Shown: positions 51,251 to 60,654, numbered from the stretch's first letter. The stretch is DNA of 64,000 nucleotides from Ligilactobacillus apodemi DSM 16634 = JCM 16172 (GCF_001434405.1 NZ_AZFT01000006.1:1-64000), one strand, 5' to 3'. A program made the numbers and translations. Notes: generated by a model from the sequence alone, not told the origin.

Positions 51251-52558
51251 TTGTTAGAACAAAAAATTATTGCCTGGGGACTAAAGGTACGTAAATGGTC
51301 TTTTTTACGAATTATCCAGCGAACTTTTGCGGTGTTATTTCCCTTCATTTTGATCGGAAGTTTTGCCCAAGTGCTGGAATTTTCTTTATTATACCGTGAT
51401 GGCTTTTTAGCTAATCTGACTAAAATCTATGATTGGTTGCCACATTATCGGGCGTTTAATCAGTTATTTGGGGGGATCTATATGTTGACTGCAGGGATCA
51501 TTTCGGTCTTTGCAGCGGGGCTAGCGGCTAAATATACCGCCCAATTTGCTAAACGTGACGGTCAGATCGCGGGGGTAACAGGGATGATCGCCTTTTTTGC
51601 GATTTGTTACCAGCGTTCACAAAATGGCGACCAATTGAATTTTAAACTGGAATTACTAGGCTTTTCTGGTTTGATCTTAGGACTGTTATGTGGTTATTTT
51701 GTCGGTCTCTTATTTAAATGGGCGAGCCCAGAATTAACGACTGACAAAGAACACAATGCTGCGCTATTTGAACGTTCTTTCCGGGCACTCTTGCCGATCA
51801 CATTTGCCTTGATCGGAGCGTTAGTGATCAATGTTTTACTGGGATTGATCTATAAATATCAAGTCTTTGAAACGATCAATGATTGGCTCCAAAGTCAAGC
51901 GCTCAAGCAAAGTGGGGTCTTGCCAGTGTTCTTACTAGCAACCTTAACGCTGATCTTTTCTTGGTTGGGGTTGAGTGGACCGTATGAAAGTAACACTTTT
52001 GATAGCGATCAAAGTGCGTTACGCAACTTGAATTATGCGTTAACACATAGCGATCTTGCTAAAGTACCGGATAAGTTCAACGCTAATACGCTTTACTTTA
52101 GTTTTGGAACATTAAGTGGCACGGGTGCTTTACTGGCATTGATCTTGGCGTTATTTATCGTGTCACATCGCAAAAATAATCGCCGTTTAGCTTACCTAAC
52201 AGTTTTCCCGGGAATTTTTAATGCGAATGCGTCATTTATGATCGGTTTACCGATCTTGTTTAATCCGTTTTATCTCGTGCCATTTTTATTAATTCCGTTA
52301 TTTAACATGTTGATCGGGGCGCTTTTGTTAGCAAGTGGGCTGATTTTACCAGCTGTTTATCCAGTATTGTTGACGACTCCGGGAGTTTTATACAGTTTCA
52401 TTGGGACTAATGGGGCGTGGGTAAGTTTGCTCGTGCCACTAGTCTTATTGATCTGTGATACTTGCCTATATATTCCCTTTGTGCGGTTTGCCGAAAAAAT
52501 CTCGGATGCCATGGAAGCAGAACAAAGAAAAGAAGGTGTAGCACATGAAGTTAAATAA
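51251..52558 (+). CDS. PTS system EIIC component, lactose/cellobiose-type
   Basis: This 435-residue membrane protein is the sugar-translocating EIIC of the phosphotransferase system. It opens KVRKWSFLRIIQRTFAVLFPFILIGSFAQ, typical of the lactose/cellobiose/diacetylchitobiose group (shown here by its ends KVRKWSF and ILIGSFAQ), and later has MIGLPILFNPFYLVPF. About ten membrane segments are visible. No EIIA or EIIB is encoded nearby, so it must use partners from elsewhere, or it has another role. The start is TTG with GGGGGGAG 4-5 bases upstream. Its last 14 bases overlap the start of the DUF915 gene. Confidence 0.82.
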   Translation: MLEQKIIAWGLKVRKWSFLRIIQRTFAVLFPFILIGSFAQVLEFSLLYRDGFLANLTKIYDWLPHYRAFNQLFGGIYMLTAGIISVFAAGLAAKYTAQFAKRDGQIAGVTGMIAFFAICYQRSQNGDQLNFKLELLGFSGLILGLLCGYFVGLLFKWASPELTTDKEHNAALFERSFRALLPITFALIGALVINVLLGLIYKYQVFETINDWLQSQALKQSGVLPVFLLATLTLIFSWLGLSGPYESNTFDSDQSALRNLNYALTHSDLAKVPDKFNANTLYFSFGTLSGTGALLALILALFIVSHRKNNRRLAYLTVFPGIFNANASFMIGLPILFNPFYLVPFLLIPLFNMLIGALLLASGLILPAVYPVLLTTPGVLYSFIGTNGAWVSLLVPLVLLICDTCLYIPFVRFAEKISDAMEAEQRKEGVAHEVK

Positions 52559-53402
52559 GCGTGGGCTGCTCTTAGTTGGTTTAGTGTTACTAGCGCTTAT
52601 TGGGTTGGCGATCCCGTCTTATAACTGGACGCAAAAAAACGTTAAACAAATGGCACGCTTGCATAATTCGCAACTTTCGCCGGTTATTATGATCCCGGGC
52701 AGTTCAGCTTCGGTTAATCGTTTCGATGCACTGATCAAAAAGATCAATAGTCGCAGTCAAAAAAAGCACAGCTTGTTAAAAGTCAAAGTTTATAATAATG
52801 GTAAGATCACTTATTCTGGTAAGATCCAACCAAAAGATAATGAACCATTTATTGTGGTCGGTTTTGAAAATAATAAAGATGGTTATAGCAATATTTTAAA
52901 ACAAGCTAAGATGTTTGATAAAGCTTTTAATCAGCTAGCTAAACGTTATGAATTCAACAATTTTAAAGCTTTTGGCCATTCTAACGGGGGCTTGATCTAC
53001 ACGGCCTTTTTAGAAAAATATATGTCTAAATATGATGTTAGAGCTAAAGTTTTAATGACCGTTGGGACCCCGTATAACTTTTCGGAAACGTCAGTCCAAC
53101 GCAAGACACAGATGTTAGCCGATTTTATTAAAAACCGCAAAAATTTACCGAAAGATCTGTCAGTGTATACAGTGGCTGGAACCAAGACTTACGACTCAGA
53201 CGGGCTTGTCCCAGAAGCAAGTGTGGCGGCCGGAAAATACATCTATCAAGGAGTAGTGAAGCATTTTACACAGATCACCGTGACTGGCGAAGATGCGCAA
53301 CACTCAGATCTACCGCAAAATGATCAGATCATCGAATTGATCAGTCGCTATGTCCTTGATCAACAAACACAAAAGAGTAAAAAACTAAAAGAAAGTAATT
53401 GA
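52545..53402 (+). CDS. DUF915-type alpha/beta hydrolase, membrane-anchored
   Basis: This 285-residue protein starts with one hydrophobic segment (residues 7-24, a signal anchor) and continues as an alpha/beta hydrolase of the DUF915 type common in lactobacilli. The nucleophile elbow is GHSNGG, and the probable acid and base lie in YDSDGLVP and AQHSDLPQN. Substrate is unknown. AGAAGGTG lies before the ATG, which is 14 bases inside the EIIC gene, so the two are translationally coupled. proB follows after 40 bases without a terminator. Confidence 0.82.
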   Translation: MKLNKRGLLLVGLVLLALIGLAIPSYNWTQKNVKQMARLHNSQLSPVIMIPGSSASVNRFDALIKKINSRSQKKHSLLKVKVYNNGKITYSGKIQPKDNEPFIVVGFENNKDGYSNILKQAKMFDKAFNQLAKRYEFNNFKAFGHSNGGLIYTAFLEKYMSKYDVRAKVLMTVGTPYNFSETSVQRKTQMLADFIKNRKNLPKDLSVYTVAGTKTYDSDGLVPEASVAAGKYIYQGVVKHFTQITVTGEDAQHSDLPQNDQIIELISRYVLDQQTQKSKKLKESN

Positions 53403-53442
53403 TCTTTCAGTGAAAAATATTGTTTAACTTGGAGGAATTTTT

Positions 53443-54249
53443 ATGACAAGACAAAAGCTAGATGCGCAACGAATCGTCGTCAAAGTGGGAACAAGTACTT
53501 TGATCCACAGTAACGGTAAGGTCAACTTACAAGCAATCGACCAACTTTGTTACACTTTGACGGGCCTGGTAAATGAAGGCAAACAAGTTGTGTTAGTCTC
53601 GTCTGGTGCGATCGGTGTTGGAATGGGACAATTAGGCTTGCATGCGCGCCCCGAAGCGATTCCGGCACAACAAGCTTTGGCTGCGATCGGGCAAAGTGGG
53701 TTGATGGCCGTGTATCAACAACGATTTGCGCTTTATGGGCAACGGATCAGTCAGATCTTGTTGACTCATGATGTCTTAGAATATCCGACAAGTCGTAAAA
53801 ACGCCCTCAATACGTTTGAACGCTTATTAGAGTGGGGGGTGATCCCGATCGTTAACGAAAACGATACGGTAGCCGTCGATGAAATGGATCACTATACTAA
53901 ATTTGGTGATAATGACCAACTGTCTGCCATTGTTGCATCGATCGTTGATGCTGATCTTTTGATCATGTTATCAGATATTGATGGTTTCTTTGACAAAAAT
54001 CCGCGTAAATATCCCGACGCTAAATTATTTGAACGAATTACCCAGATCGATGAAGAAATCTTAGAAGCTGCCGGTGGCAAGGGCTCTAAATTTGGTACTG
54101 GTGGGATGACGACCAAGCTAAAAGCTGCTCAAAAGATGCTAGAAAATGATAAGATGATGGTATTAGCAAATGGTGCTGACCCAGCGATCATCTTTGATCT
54201 AATGAAAGGTGAAGCCCGTGGGACGCTTTTTGCAAAGGAGGAAAAATAA
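53443..54249 (+). CDS. proB: Glutamate 5-kinase ProB (short form)
   Basis: This 268-residue cytoplasmic kinase makes gamma-glutamyl phosphate from glutamate and ATP, the first step of proline synthesis. Amino-acid-kinase motifs are KVGTSTLIHSNGKV, VSSGAIGVGMGQLGL, NENDTVAVDEM and SDIDGFFDKNP, ending GTGGMTTKLKAA. It lacks the C-terminal PUA domain of longer ProB proteins, a form known in other lactic acid bacteria. GGAGG lies 8 bases before the ATG. Its TAA shares a base with the proA ATG, so the two are translationally coupled. Confidence 0.95.
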   Translation: MTRQKLDAQRIVVKVGTSTLIHSNGKVNLQAIDQLCYTLTGLVNEGKQVVLVSSGAIGVGMGQLGLHARPEAIPAQQALAAIGQSGLMAVYQQRFALYGQRISQILLTHDVLEYPTSRKNALNTFERLLEWGVIPIVNENDTVAVDEMDHYTKFGDNDQLSAIVASIVDADLLIMLSDIDGFFDKNPRKYPDAKLFERITQIDEEILEAAGGKGSKFGTGGMTTKLKAAQKMLENDKMMVLANGADPAIIFDLMKGEARGTLFAKEEK

Positions 54250-55493
54250 TGGCAATTGATTTGATCGAAATGGGCCAAGCTGCCCGCAAAGCAGCCTTTG
54301 AATTAGCCCAAATGAGTACGACTAAAAAAAATGAACTTTTAATGACGATGGCACAAGCTTTAGTGGCAAACACTGAAGTAATCATCACTGCCAATCAAAC
54401 TGACTTGAAAAAAGCTAAGGAAATGCCCCAAAACTTTGTCGATCGTTTGACCTTAGACGAAGCCCGGATTAAAGATATGGCAAATGGGTTAAAGCAGATC
54501 GCTAACTTGCCCGATCCGATCGGTAATATTGATACGGGCTGGACAAATCAAGATGGCTTAAAGATCGTTAAACGGCGCGTTCCTTTAGGTGTCGTTGGGA
54601 TGATCTATGAAGCACGTCCTAATGTGACCGTTGATGCGGCTGGTCTGTGCTTTAAAGCCGGCAATGCGGTGATCTTACGAGGGGGCAAGGAAGCCTTAGC
54701 AACAAATACTAAATTAGCCCAAGTATTGCAAGATGTTTTGCAAGCAAATGGGGTAGATCAAAATGCGATCCAACTCATCACAGAAACTTCACACCATGTT
54801 GCTGAAAAATTCATGCAACTAAATGGCTACCTTGACGTGTTGATTCCGCGTGGTTCGGCACGTTTGATCCAAACAGTTGTCCAAAAAGCAACGGTTCCAG
54901 TGATCGAAACGGGGGCCGGCAATTGCCATATCTATGTGGATGAAAAAGCAGATCTAGGGATGGCTGAAAAAATCGTGGTCAACGCAAAATGCCAACGTCC
55001 ATCGGTCTGCAATGCAGCGGAAACGCTCTTGGTTCACCAAGCTGTAGCCGAAACTTTCTTGCCACAAGTAGCGCAAGCGTTAGCTAAATATCACGTGGAG
55101 TTGCGTGGTGATGAAAGAACATGTGAGATCTTAGGGGATGCGGTCCCTGCAAGCGAACGTGACTGGGATACTGAATACAATGATTACATTTTGACTGTTG
55201 GCGTTGTTGATACTTTGGCAGATGCAATTACTCATATCAATGCGCATAATACCAAACACTCAGAAGCAATTGTCACCGATAGTTATCAAAATGGCCAACG
55301 CTTTGTTGATGAAGTGGATGCTTCAACGGTCTATATCAATGCCTCCACGCGCTTTACAGATGGTTTTGTCTTTGGATTTGGCGCTGAGATCGGGATCTCG
55401 ACGCAAAAATTACACGCCCGTGGACCAATGGGCTTAGAAGCGCTAACGACAACTAAATATATCGTAAATGGTAACGGTCAAATTCGCCAATAA
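54249..55493 (+). CDS. proA: Gamma-glutamyl phosphate reductase ProA
   Basis: This 414-residue cytoplasmic enzyme reduces gamma-glutamyl phosphate to glutamate-5-semialdehyde with NADPH. The aldehyde-dehydrogenase-fold signatures are VPLGVVGMIYEARPNVT, FKAGNAVILRGGKEA and the active-site cysteine region NAKCQRPSVCNAAETLLVH. A last block, STRFTDGFVFGFGAEIGIST, is also typical. Length is normal. It begins inside the last base of proB. With proB it makes proline, supporting growth when peptides run short. A terminator follows. Confidence 0.95.
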   Translation: MAIDLIEMGQAARKAAFELAQMSTTKKNELLMTMAQALVANTEVIITANQTDLKKAKEMPQNFVDRLTLDEARIKDMANGLKQIANLPDPIGNIDTGWTNQDGLKIVKRRVPLGVVGMIYEARPNVTVDAAGLCFKAGNAVILRGGKEALATNTKLAQVLQDVLQANGVDQNAIQLITETSHHVAEKFMQLNGYLDVLIPRGSARLIQTVVQKATVPVIETGAGNCHIYVDEKADLGMAEKIVVNAKCQRPSVCNAAETLLVHQAVAETFLPQVAQALAKYHVELRGDERTCEILGDAVPASERDWDTEYNDYILTVGVVDTLADAITHINAHNTKHSEAIVTDSYQNGQRFVDEVDASTVYINASTRFTDGFVFGFGAEIGISTQKLHARGPMGLEALTTTKYIVNGNGQIRQ

Positions 55494-55496
55494 ACG

Positions 55497-55530
55497 GTCA
55501 AAGCAGTCTAAACTTAGGCTGCTTTTTGCA
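55497..55530 (+). terminator. Terminator after proA
   Basis: AAAGCAGTC and GGCTGCTTT form a 9-bp stem (one G-U) with an 8-base loop and a T tail. Confidence 0.8.
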
Positions 55531-55587
55531 TTTTTAAAGAATAAGTGCTATCATTTTATTTACTTTAAGTAAGTCAGAAGGGTGAAT

Positions 55588-56343
55588 ATGGAAAAATTAA
55601 ATGAGACTTTAACCACACAATTGAATCATCGGACGATCAGAAAATTCAGTCCTAAGCCAGTCACACAAAACGAATTAGCATTGCTATTTGAAGCGGCCCG
55701 TCATACTTCGACTAGTGAATTTTTACAACAATTTTCGATTTTGCGGATTACTGATCCCGCTAAAAAAGAAGCGATCCGCGAAATTTCTCACCAAGATTAT
55801 GTGGGAGGAAACGGTGAATTATTGATCTTTTTAGCTGATTTAAATCGTAATTATCAGATCAGAAAACAACTTGGTAAAGACGTTGGCCGTTTACAAACAA
55901 CTGATCTCTTTTTCCAAGCCCAAAACGATATGGTCTTAGCGGTCCAAAATACCTTACTAGCAGCGGAAAGTCTAGGTTTAGGTGGTGTCATTCTTGGTAG
56001 TATCAATGATGATCCTAAGCGTTTAGTGGAAGTTTTGGAGTTGCCTAAATTGACTTATCCGATCTTAGGGTTACAAATCGGTCATCCTGCCCAAGAGCCA
56101 CAATTAAAGCCTCGCTTACCGTTAGAGTTTACCGTCTTTGAAAATGATTATCCTACTGAATTTCCAGTAGAAAAATTGGCTGATTATGATAAAATCGTGC
56201 ACACGTATTACGATCTACGCGATGCTAATCGCCGTGTTGATGAGTTCACGACCCAAATCGCATCAGCCAAATTAGATAAACGCGTAACAAAGCGCGATGA
56301 TATCGTAGCGGCGCTTCATCACCAAGGGTTGTGTTTAGAATAA
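55588..56343 (+). CDS. Nitroreductase family NAD(P)H-dependent oxidoreductase (NfsA/FRP-like)
   Basis: This 251-residue flavoprotein belongs to the nitroreductase superfamily and probably binds FMN. HRTIRKFSPKPV is the N-terminal flavin-binding motif, followed by AARHTSTSEFLQQFSILRI and the later AAESLGLGGVILGSINDDP, with GLQIGHPAQEP. The C-terminal part matches the NfsA/FRP branch that reduces quinones, nitro compounds or flavin. The frame opens at a GTG (55582) overlapping the AGAAGGG ribosome binding site; the ATG at 55588 is the correct start. It is a single-gene unit. Confidence 0.88.
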   Translation: MEKLNETLTTQLNHRTIRKFSPKPVTQNELALLFEAARHTSTSEFLQQFSILRITDPAKKEAIREISHQDYVGGNGELLIFLADLNRNYQIRKQLGKDVGRLQTTDLFFQAQNDMVLAVQNTLLAAESLGLGGVILGSINDDPKRLVEVLELPKLTYPILGLQIGHPAQEPQLKPRLPLEFTVFENDYPTEFPVEKLADYDKIVHTYYDLRDANRRVDEFTTQIASAKLDKRVTKRDDIVAALHHQGLCLE

Positions 56344-56344
56344 T

Positions 56345-56380
56345 CAAAAAGAGCAGCTGTTTAGTTGCTCTTTATTTTTT
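56345..56380 (+). terminator. Terminator after the nitroreductase
   Basis: AAAGAGCAGC and GTTGCTCTTT form a 10-bp stem (one G-U) with a 6-base loop, followed by ATTTTTT. Confidence 0.85.
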
Positions 56381-56466
56381 ACTAACTAAAAGTTCTTATG
56401 GATATGTTTTAAGGGTAGTTACTGGTATAATGAAGTTGTTTTTAGCATAGGAATGAAGGATAAGTG

Positions 56467-57186
56467 ATGGAATGGCATAAATATTTAGCGAAATTAACTA
56501 AATTTGACCAACAATGTGGTCAGTTGACGTTAGCGCATAAAAAGATCAAGGCTACTCAGGCAACCGTAAAAGCTTACAGTATGCGGCAAATTCCACCGAC
56601 GTCGTTACCAAAGCTTAGTTTTTCTGAGCACTATTTAGAATTACATATGTTAAAGCATCCAGAACTGTTTGCGCTAGCGAGTTGTTTAGCCGATCTGCGT
56701 CAGACGTTGATCGAAAATTTTGGCGTGTGGCATGTTTTTTCACAAGTCTGGTTGACCGATCTTAAAAAGGAGTTACAACCCGGGAAATCTTTAGTCCTTA
56801 TGTGTGGCAATGCGATCTTAGCCGCGCAATTACCCGACGCCATTGCGGTTGATGACCTTGATTGGCAAAAACAAGATAACACGACACCTAGACCGTGGCG
56901 CACGGTCGAAAAAATGGATGCGTTACTTGCAGTTGAAAAATATTGTGAACAGGTGGACAATATTATTTTAGAATGGGCACCCGAGCAGACGACCTGCGAT
57001 ACGGCAATTTTGGCTTTTTTACGCACTAAAAAGTGGGCGGGAAAATTCATCGTGATCGGTGAACGCCAAGGTGCTACTAATTCGCAGGCCTTTTGGCAAC
57101 AAGCTCAGGTGAATGCACCACCAAGTTTAAATGTGCATCACCAGCCGTTTGATTTTATTTCAGACCGAGTTTACGTGGTCACATAG
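56467..57186 (+). CDS. Hypothetical protein, Rossmann-like (possible SAM-binding)
   Basis: This 239-residue soluble protein has no signal or membrane segment. The second half alternates strands and helices: SLVLMCGNAILAAQLPDAIAVDDL, then NIILEWAPEQTTCDTAILAFLR and AGKFIVIGERQGATNSQAFW. This order, with an acidic-bearing third strand and a WAP motif, is suggestive of a Rossmann-type methyltransferase-like fold, but the usual glycine-rich SAM loop is degenerate (CGNA). The start is ATG at 56467, 6 bases after AAGGA; a GTG 3 bases upstream is too close. It precedes the two-component system with a separate ribosome binding site. Function unknown. Confidence 0.7.
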   Translation: MEWHKYLAKLTKFDQQCGQLTLAHKKIKATQATVKAYSMRQIPPTSLPKLSFSEHYLELHMLKHPELFALASCLADLRQTLIENFGVWHVFSQVWLTDLKKELQPGKSLVLMCGNAILAAQLPDAIAVDDLDWQKQDNTTPRPWRTVEKMDALLAVEKYCEQVDNIILEWAPEQTTCDTAILAFLRTKKWAGKFIVIGERQGATNSQAFWQQAQVNAPPSLNVHHQPFDFISDRVYVVT

Positions 57187-57275
57187 TTGATTTTTACGAA
57201 TTTCTTTAGGTCTAAGCAGCTAAAGTTTTGGTAAAATATATGATAGGTATTAAGTTTGACAAGGGGGATCAAAAT

Positions 57276-57965
57276 ATGAGAATTTTGATTGTTGATGACG
57301 ATAAAGATATCGTTGAATTATTAAGTATTTATGTAAAAAATGAAGGATACGAAGTAGAAAAAGCCTATAACGGTAAAGAAGCGATCACTAAGATCAATAC
57401 TAATCCAGATATTGATCTAATGATCTTGGATGTCATGATGCCACAAATGGACGGGATGGCAGTTGTGCGCGCTGTGCGTAAAGACAGCCAGATCCCGATC
57501 TTGATGCTTTCGGCTAAAACTGATGATTTAGATAAGATCCAAGGGTTAGTTCAAGGTGCTGATGATTATGTAACTAAACCATTTAACCCATTAGAAGTGA
57601 TGGCACGGGTCAAATCATTATTACGCCGGGCACAACATGATGTTAAAAATGAAGAACCTGATCAAATCGAAGTTGGTTCATTGATCATTAAAAAAGATTC
57701 CCATGAAGTGGAAACTGTTGATGGTAAAGAAATTTCCTTGACGGCGTTAGAATTTGGAATTTTGTACTTGCTTGCAAGTCATCCAAATCGCGTATTTTCT
57801 GCTGATGAGATCTTTGAGCGTGTTTGGCAACAAGAATCAGTTGTTTCAGCTAAAACAGTCATGGTCCACGTGAGCCATTTGCGTGATAAGATCGAAGAAG
57901 CAACGGGTGGCGAAAAAGTCATTCAAACTGTGTGGGGTGTAGGTTATAAAATCGAATCTCGCTGA
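57276..57965 (+). CDS. OmpR/VanR-type response regulator
   Basis: This 229-residue cytoplasmic transcription factor has a receiver domain (MRILIVDDDKDIVELL, phosphoacceptor D52 in ILDVMMPQMDG, K in VTKPFNPLE) and a C-terminal OmpR winged helix (SLTALEFGILYLLASHP, VMVHVSHLRDKIEE, VWGVGYKIE). The frame opens at 57228, but AAGGGGGA lies before the ATG at 57276, where the receiver begins. It is 19 bases before its kinase gene. Wording is close to VanR-like and WalR-independent envelope regulators; the target is unknown. Confidence 0.92.
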   Translation: MRILIVDDDKDIVELLSIYVKNEGYEVEKAYNGKEAITKINTNPDIDLMILDVMMPQMDGMAVVRAVRKDSQIPILMLSAKTDDLDKIQGLVQGADDYVTKPFNPLEVMARVKSLLRRAQHDVKNEEPDQIEVGSLIIKKDSHEVETVDGKEISLTALEFGILYLLASHPNRVFSADEIFERVWQQESVVSAKTVMVHVSHLRDKIEEATGGEKVIQTVWGVGYKIESR

Positions 57966-57984
57966 TAAAAGATGAGGTGACCGT

Positions 57985-59169
57985 ATGAAATTTTCGTTAA
58001 CAGCACGCGAAAAAAGTGAATTGTTTGGTGAAGGGATCGTCACGGTGATCTTGCTTTTATTGCTTAATATGTCGATTCTCATGATCGTCAATCAAGAGAT
58101 CTCGAGTAACCCTGGTTTACAAGACGGCATTTTTCAAATCAAGATGTCGTTATTGATCGGACCGACTGACTTACAGATCTGGAGTTGGGGTGGTCTATTT
58201 ACCTTTATTATGCTATTAGTTGATTGTTGGGTCGTTTATTGGCGCCTAACAAGACGCTATCATCAGATGCAATTACGGCATGTGATCGCAGAGTTGCACT
58301 ACATTGCCTCGGGCCATTTTGAACATCGGATCCCTTTTAAATTAAGTGGACAGATGCAACGTGTCGTTGAAAGTGTTAATGCATTAGTAGATAGTACGAT
58401 CAGTGCGATGGAAGAAGAAAGACGGATCGAACGCTCAAAAGATGAGCTCGTGACTAACGTGAGTCATGATATTCGGACGCCGTTGACTTCGATCATTGGT
58501 TATTTAGGGCTGATCGAAAATAAACAGTATAACACTGAGACTGAACTTTTACAGTATACGCATACTGCTTTTTTAAAAGCCAATCAGATGAAATCTTTGG
58601 TCGATGATCTGTTTGAATATACTAAGGTTCGCCAAGATGGTGTGACTTTAAATATCAATGAGATCAATTTAGGGGCAATGTTAGGGCAGATTGCGGCTAG
58701 CTACGAATTAGAGGCACGAAAAAAGCAGATGCAGATCCATGTAGATGTTCCAGCCGAGCCACTCATGATCGAAGCCGATGGTGAAAAATTAGCGCGCGTC
58801 TTCAATAACTTGTTATCAAATGCATTGAAGTATGGACATGGTGGAAAAAATATCTACCTGCAAGCTAAAAAAGTTACGCCTGATGAAGTTCGTGTCGGCA
58901 TCGCCAATGATGGTGAACCGATCCCTAAAGACTCCTTACCACAGATTTTTGATCGTTTCTATCGGGCTGAAAGTTCTCGCTCGCGTGAAACAGGTGGTTC
59001 AGGCTTAGGCTTGGCGATTGCTCAAGGGATCGTTGAGCGGCATCATGGTTATATTTATGTGACCTCAAATGAGGAACTTACGGAGTTTGTAATGCATTTT
59101 CCGATCAAGCATGATAGTACACTGATAAAAAATAAAAAAAGTGCAGGTAAGACGAGACCAAGTCTTTAA
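57985..59169 (+). CDS. Sensor histidine kinase partner of the response regulator
   Basis: This 394-residue membrane kinase has two hydrophobic segments (about 16-34 and 68-88) around a short external loop, a HAMP-like linker, a HisKA domain with H161 in NVSHDIRTPLTSIIGYLGLIE, and a HATPase domain with N box NLLSNALKYG, G1 box GIANDGEPI and G2 GGSGLGLAI. The small sensor loop suggests intramembrane or envelope-stress sensing, like VanS-type kinases. GAGGTGA lies 7 bases before the ATG. A terminator follows, so the pair forms its own operon just ahead of dacA. Confidence 0.9.
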   Translation: MKFSLTAREKSELFGEGIVTVILLLLLNMSILMIVNQEISSNPGLQDGIFQIKMSLLIGPTDLQIWSWGGLFTFIMLLVDCWVVYWRLTRRYHQMQLRHVIAELHYIASGHFEHRIPFKLSGQMQRVVESVNALVDSTISAMEEERRIERSKDELVTNVSHDIRTPLTSIIGYLGLIENKQYNTETELLQYTHTAFLKANQMKSLVDDLFEYTKVRQDGVTLNINEINLGAMLGQIAASYELEARKKQMQIHVDVPAEPLMIEADGEKLARVFNNLLSNALKYGHGGKNIYLQAKKVTPDEVRVGIANDGEPIPKDSLPQIFDRFYRAESSRSRETGGSGLGLAIAQGIVERHHGYIYVTSNEELTEFVMHFPIKHDSTLIKNKKSAGKTRPSL

Positions 59170-59201
59170 GCAAACGGTGTCAGTTTGGACATCGTTTTTT
59201 A
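59170..59201 (+). terminator. Terminator after the histidine kinase
   Basis: AAACGGTGTC and GACATCGTTT form a 10-bp stem (one G-U) with a 6-base loop, then TTTTT. Confidence 0.8.
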
Positions 59202-59264
59202 CTGATTAGTCGCTATTTTTTAGGTATTCTAGTAAATGAAATAAACTGAGAGGAACTTAAAAAA

Positions 59265-60602
59265 ATGGAATTTTTCAAATCTTTGAAAAAACAAGTAATA
59301 GCTTTTATTGCAGCTATCGCAGTATTTTTAATTGCTGGCTTTTGTGGTGTGGGACAACAAAGCGTTTCAGCAAGTAGTAGTTTACCCACAACAACTGACA
59401 GTTCATTAAGTTTAGATGTTAAAGCTGCGATTGCAGTTGATGCTAATACGGGGCAGATTTTATATGCTAAAAATGCGGAACAAACTTTGCCAGTTGCTTC
59501 AATGTCAAAATTATTAACGGCTTACATGGTGTTAAAGGCGGTTAAGAGTGGTAAGTTGAAGTGGAATCAAAAAATCACACCAAGTAGTGCAGCTCAAAAG
59601 GTCAGCCAAGACACGAGTTTATCAAACGTTCCTTTAAAAGAAGGTACAAGTTATACGGTGCGTTCTTTGTATCAAGCAACCTTGATCTATTCGGCTAACG
59701 GGGCGGCAATGGCACTAGCAGATGCTGTGGGTGGCTCACAAAAGAACTTTGTGGACATGGCACGCAAGGAATTAAAGAAGATGGGAATCACCGACGCCGA
59801 ATTTTACACGGCTAATGGTTTATCCAACGGCGAAGTTGGCGATGGCAAGTACCCAGGTGCTTCTGATGACGCAGAAAATAAATTCTCTGCTAAAGATATG
59901 GCGATCTTGAGTCAAAAATTGATCCAAGATTATCCTGAAGTATTAAAGACAACTAAGATCACTCGTTTAGAATTTGATAATGGTACAGATAAGACACAAA
60001 TGGAAAACTGGAACTGGATGCTTCCTGGTTTAGCTAAGGCTTATACTGAATTACCAGTCGACGGGTTAAAGACGGGTACTTCCGATTCAGCTGGGGCATG
60101 TTTTGCAGCGACAGTTAATAAAGATGGTCACCGCTTGATCACGATCGTTTTAGGTGCTAAACATGAAAGTCAAGAAGACGTATCACGGTTTGAAGAAACC
60201 CAAAAATTGATGTCTTATTGCTACAATAACTACACTTACACAACCTTGGCTAAGGGAACGACCTTTAAGAATACGAACGCTTTACGAGTCCACAATGGTA
60301 AAGATTATACGGTAAGTGTTTCGTTGGCTAAAAAGACTAACGTGTGGTTGAAAAATGGCGTTTCTAAGTCACAATTAACCGCTAAAGCAGTTGGTAATAA
60401 GAAACTTTACAAAAAAGCTGGACTTGAAGCTCCATTGAAGAAAGGCCAAACAGTTGGGACACTTCAAATTTCAACGAGTGCGCAAAAACTGTATTATCTA
60501 AATGGTGATACTTATCTAAAAGCAGATGCTCAAACGACTAAAGCAGTCGAGAAAGCTAATATCTTTGTGATTGGTTGGCGCACACTGACAAGTCTCTTTT
60601 AA
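59265..60602 (+). CDS. dacA: D-alanyl-D-alanine carboxypeptidase DacA (PBP5/6 type)
   Basis: This 445-residue secreted serine peptidase removes the terminal D-Ala of peptidoglycan stem peptides. A signal peptide ends near residue 37 (VSASSS). The three active-site motifs are S79-x-x-K82 (ASMSKLL), S143-A-N (SANGAA) and K269-T-G (KTGTSD). The C-terminal PBP5 beta domain follows from about 310, with a hydrophobic end (ANIFVIGWRTLTSLF) that may act as the membrane anchor. GAGAGGAA lies before the ATG. Its place just after a VanRS-like system makes control by that system plausible (inference). Confidence 0.93.
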   Translation: MEFFKSLKKQVIAFIAAIAVFLIAGFCGVGQQSVSASSSLPTTTDSSLSLDVKAAIAVDANTGQILYAKNAEQTLPVASMSKLLTAYMVLKAVKSGKLKWNQKITPSSAAQKVSQDTSLSNVPLKEGTSYTVRSLYQATLIYSANGAAMALADAVGGSQKNFVDMARKELKKMGITDAEFYTANGLSNGEVGDGKYPGASDDAENKFSAKDMAILSQKLIQDYPEVLKTTKITRLEFDNGTDKTQMENWNWMLPGLAKAYTELPVDGLKTGTSDSAGACFAATVNKDGHRLITIVLGAKHESQEDVSRFEETQKLMSYCYNNYTYTTLAKGTTFKNTNALRVHNGKDYTVSVSLAKKTNVWLKNGVSKSQLTAKAVGNKKLYKKAGLEAPLKKGQTVGTLQISTSAQKLYYLNGDTYLKADAQTTKAVEKANIFVIGWRTLTSLF

Positions 60603-60610
60603 TTAAATAG

Positions 60611-60654
60611 CTAAAAGACCCTTGAATTGGTTTAAGTTCAGGGGTCTTTTTTTG
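60611..60654 (+). terminator. Terminator after dacA
   Basis: AAAAGACCCTTGAA and TTCAGGGGTCTTTT form a 14-bp stem (one G-U) with a 10-base loop and a long T run. Confidence 0.92.
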
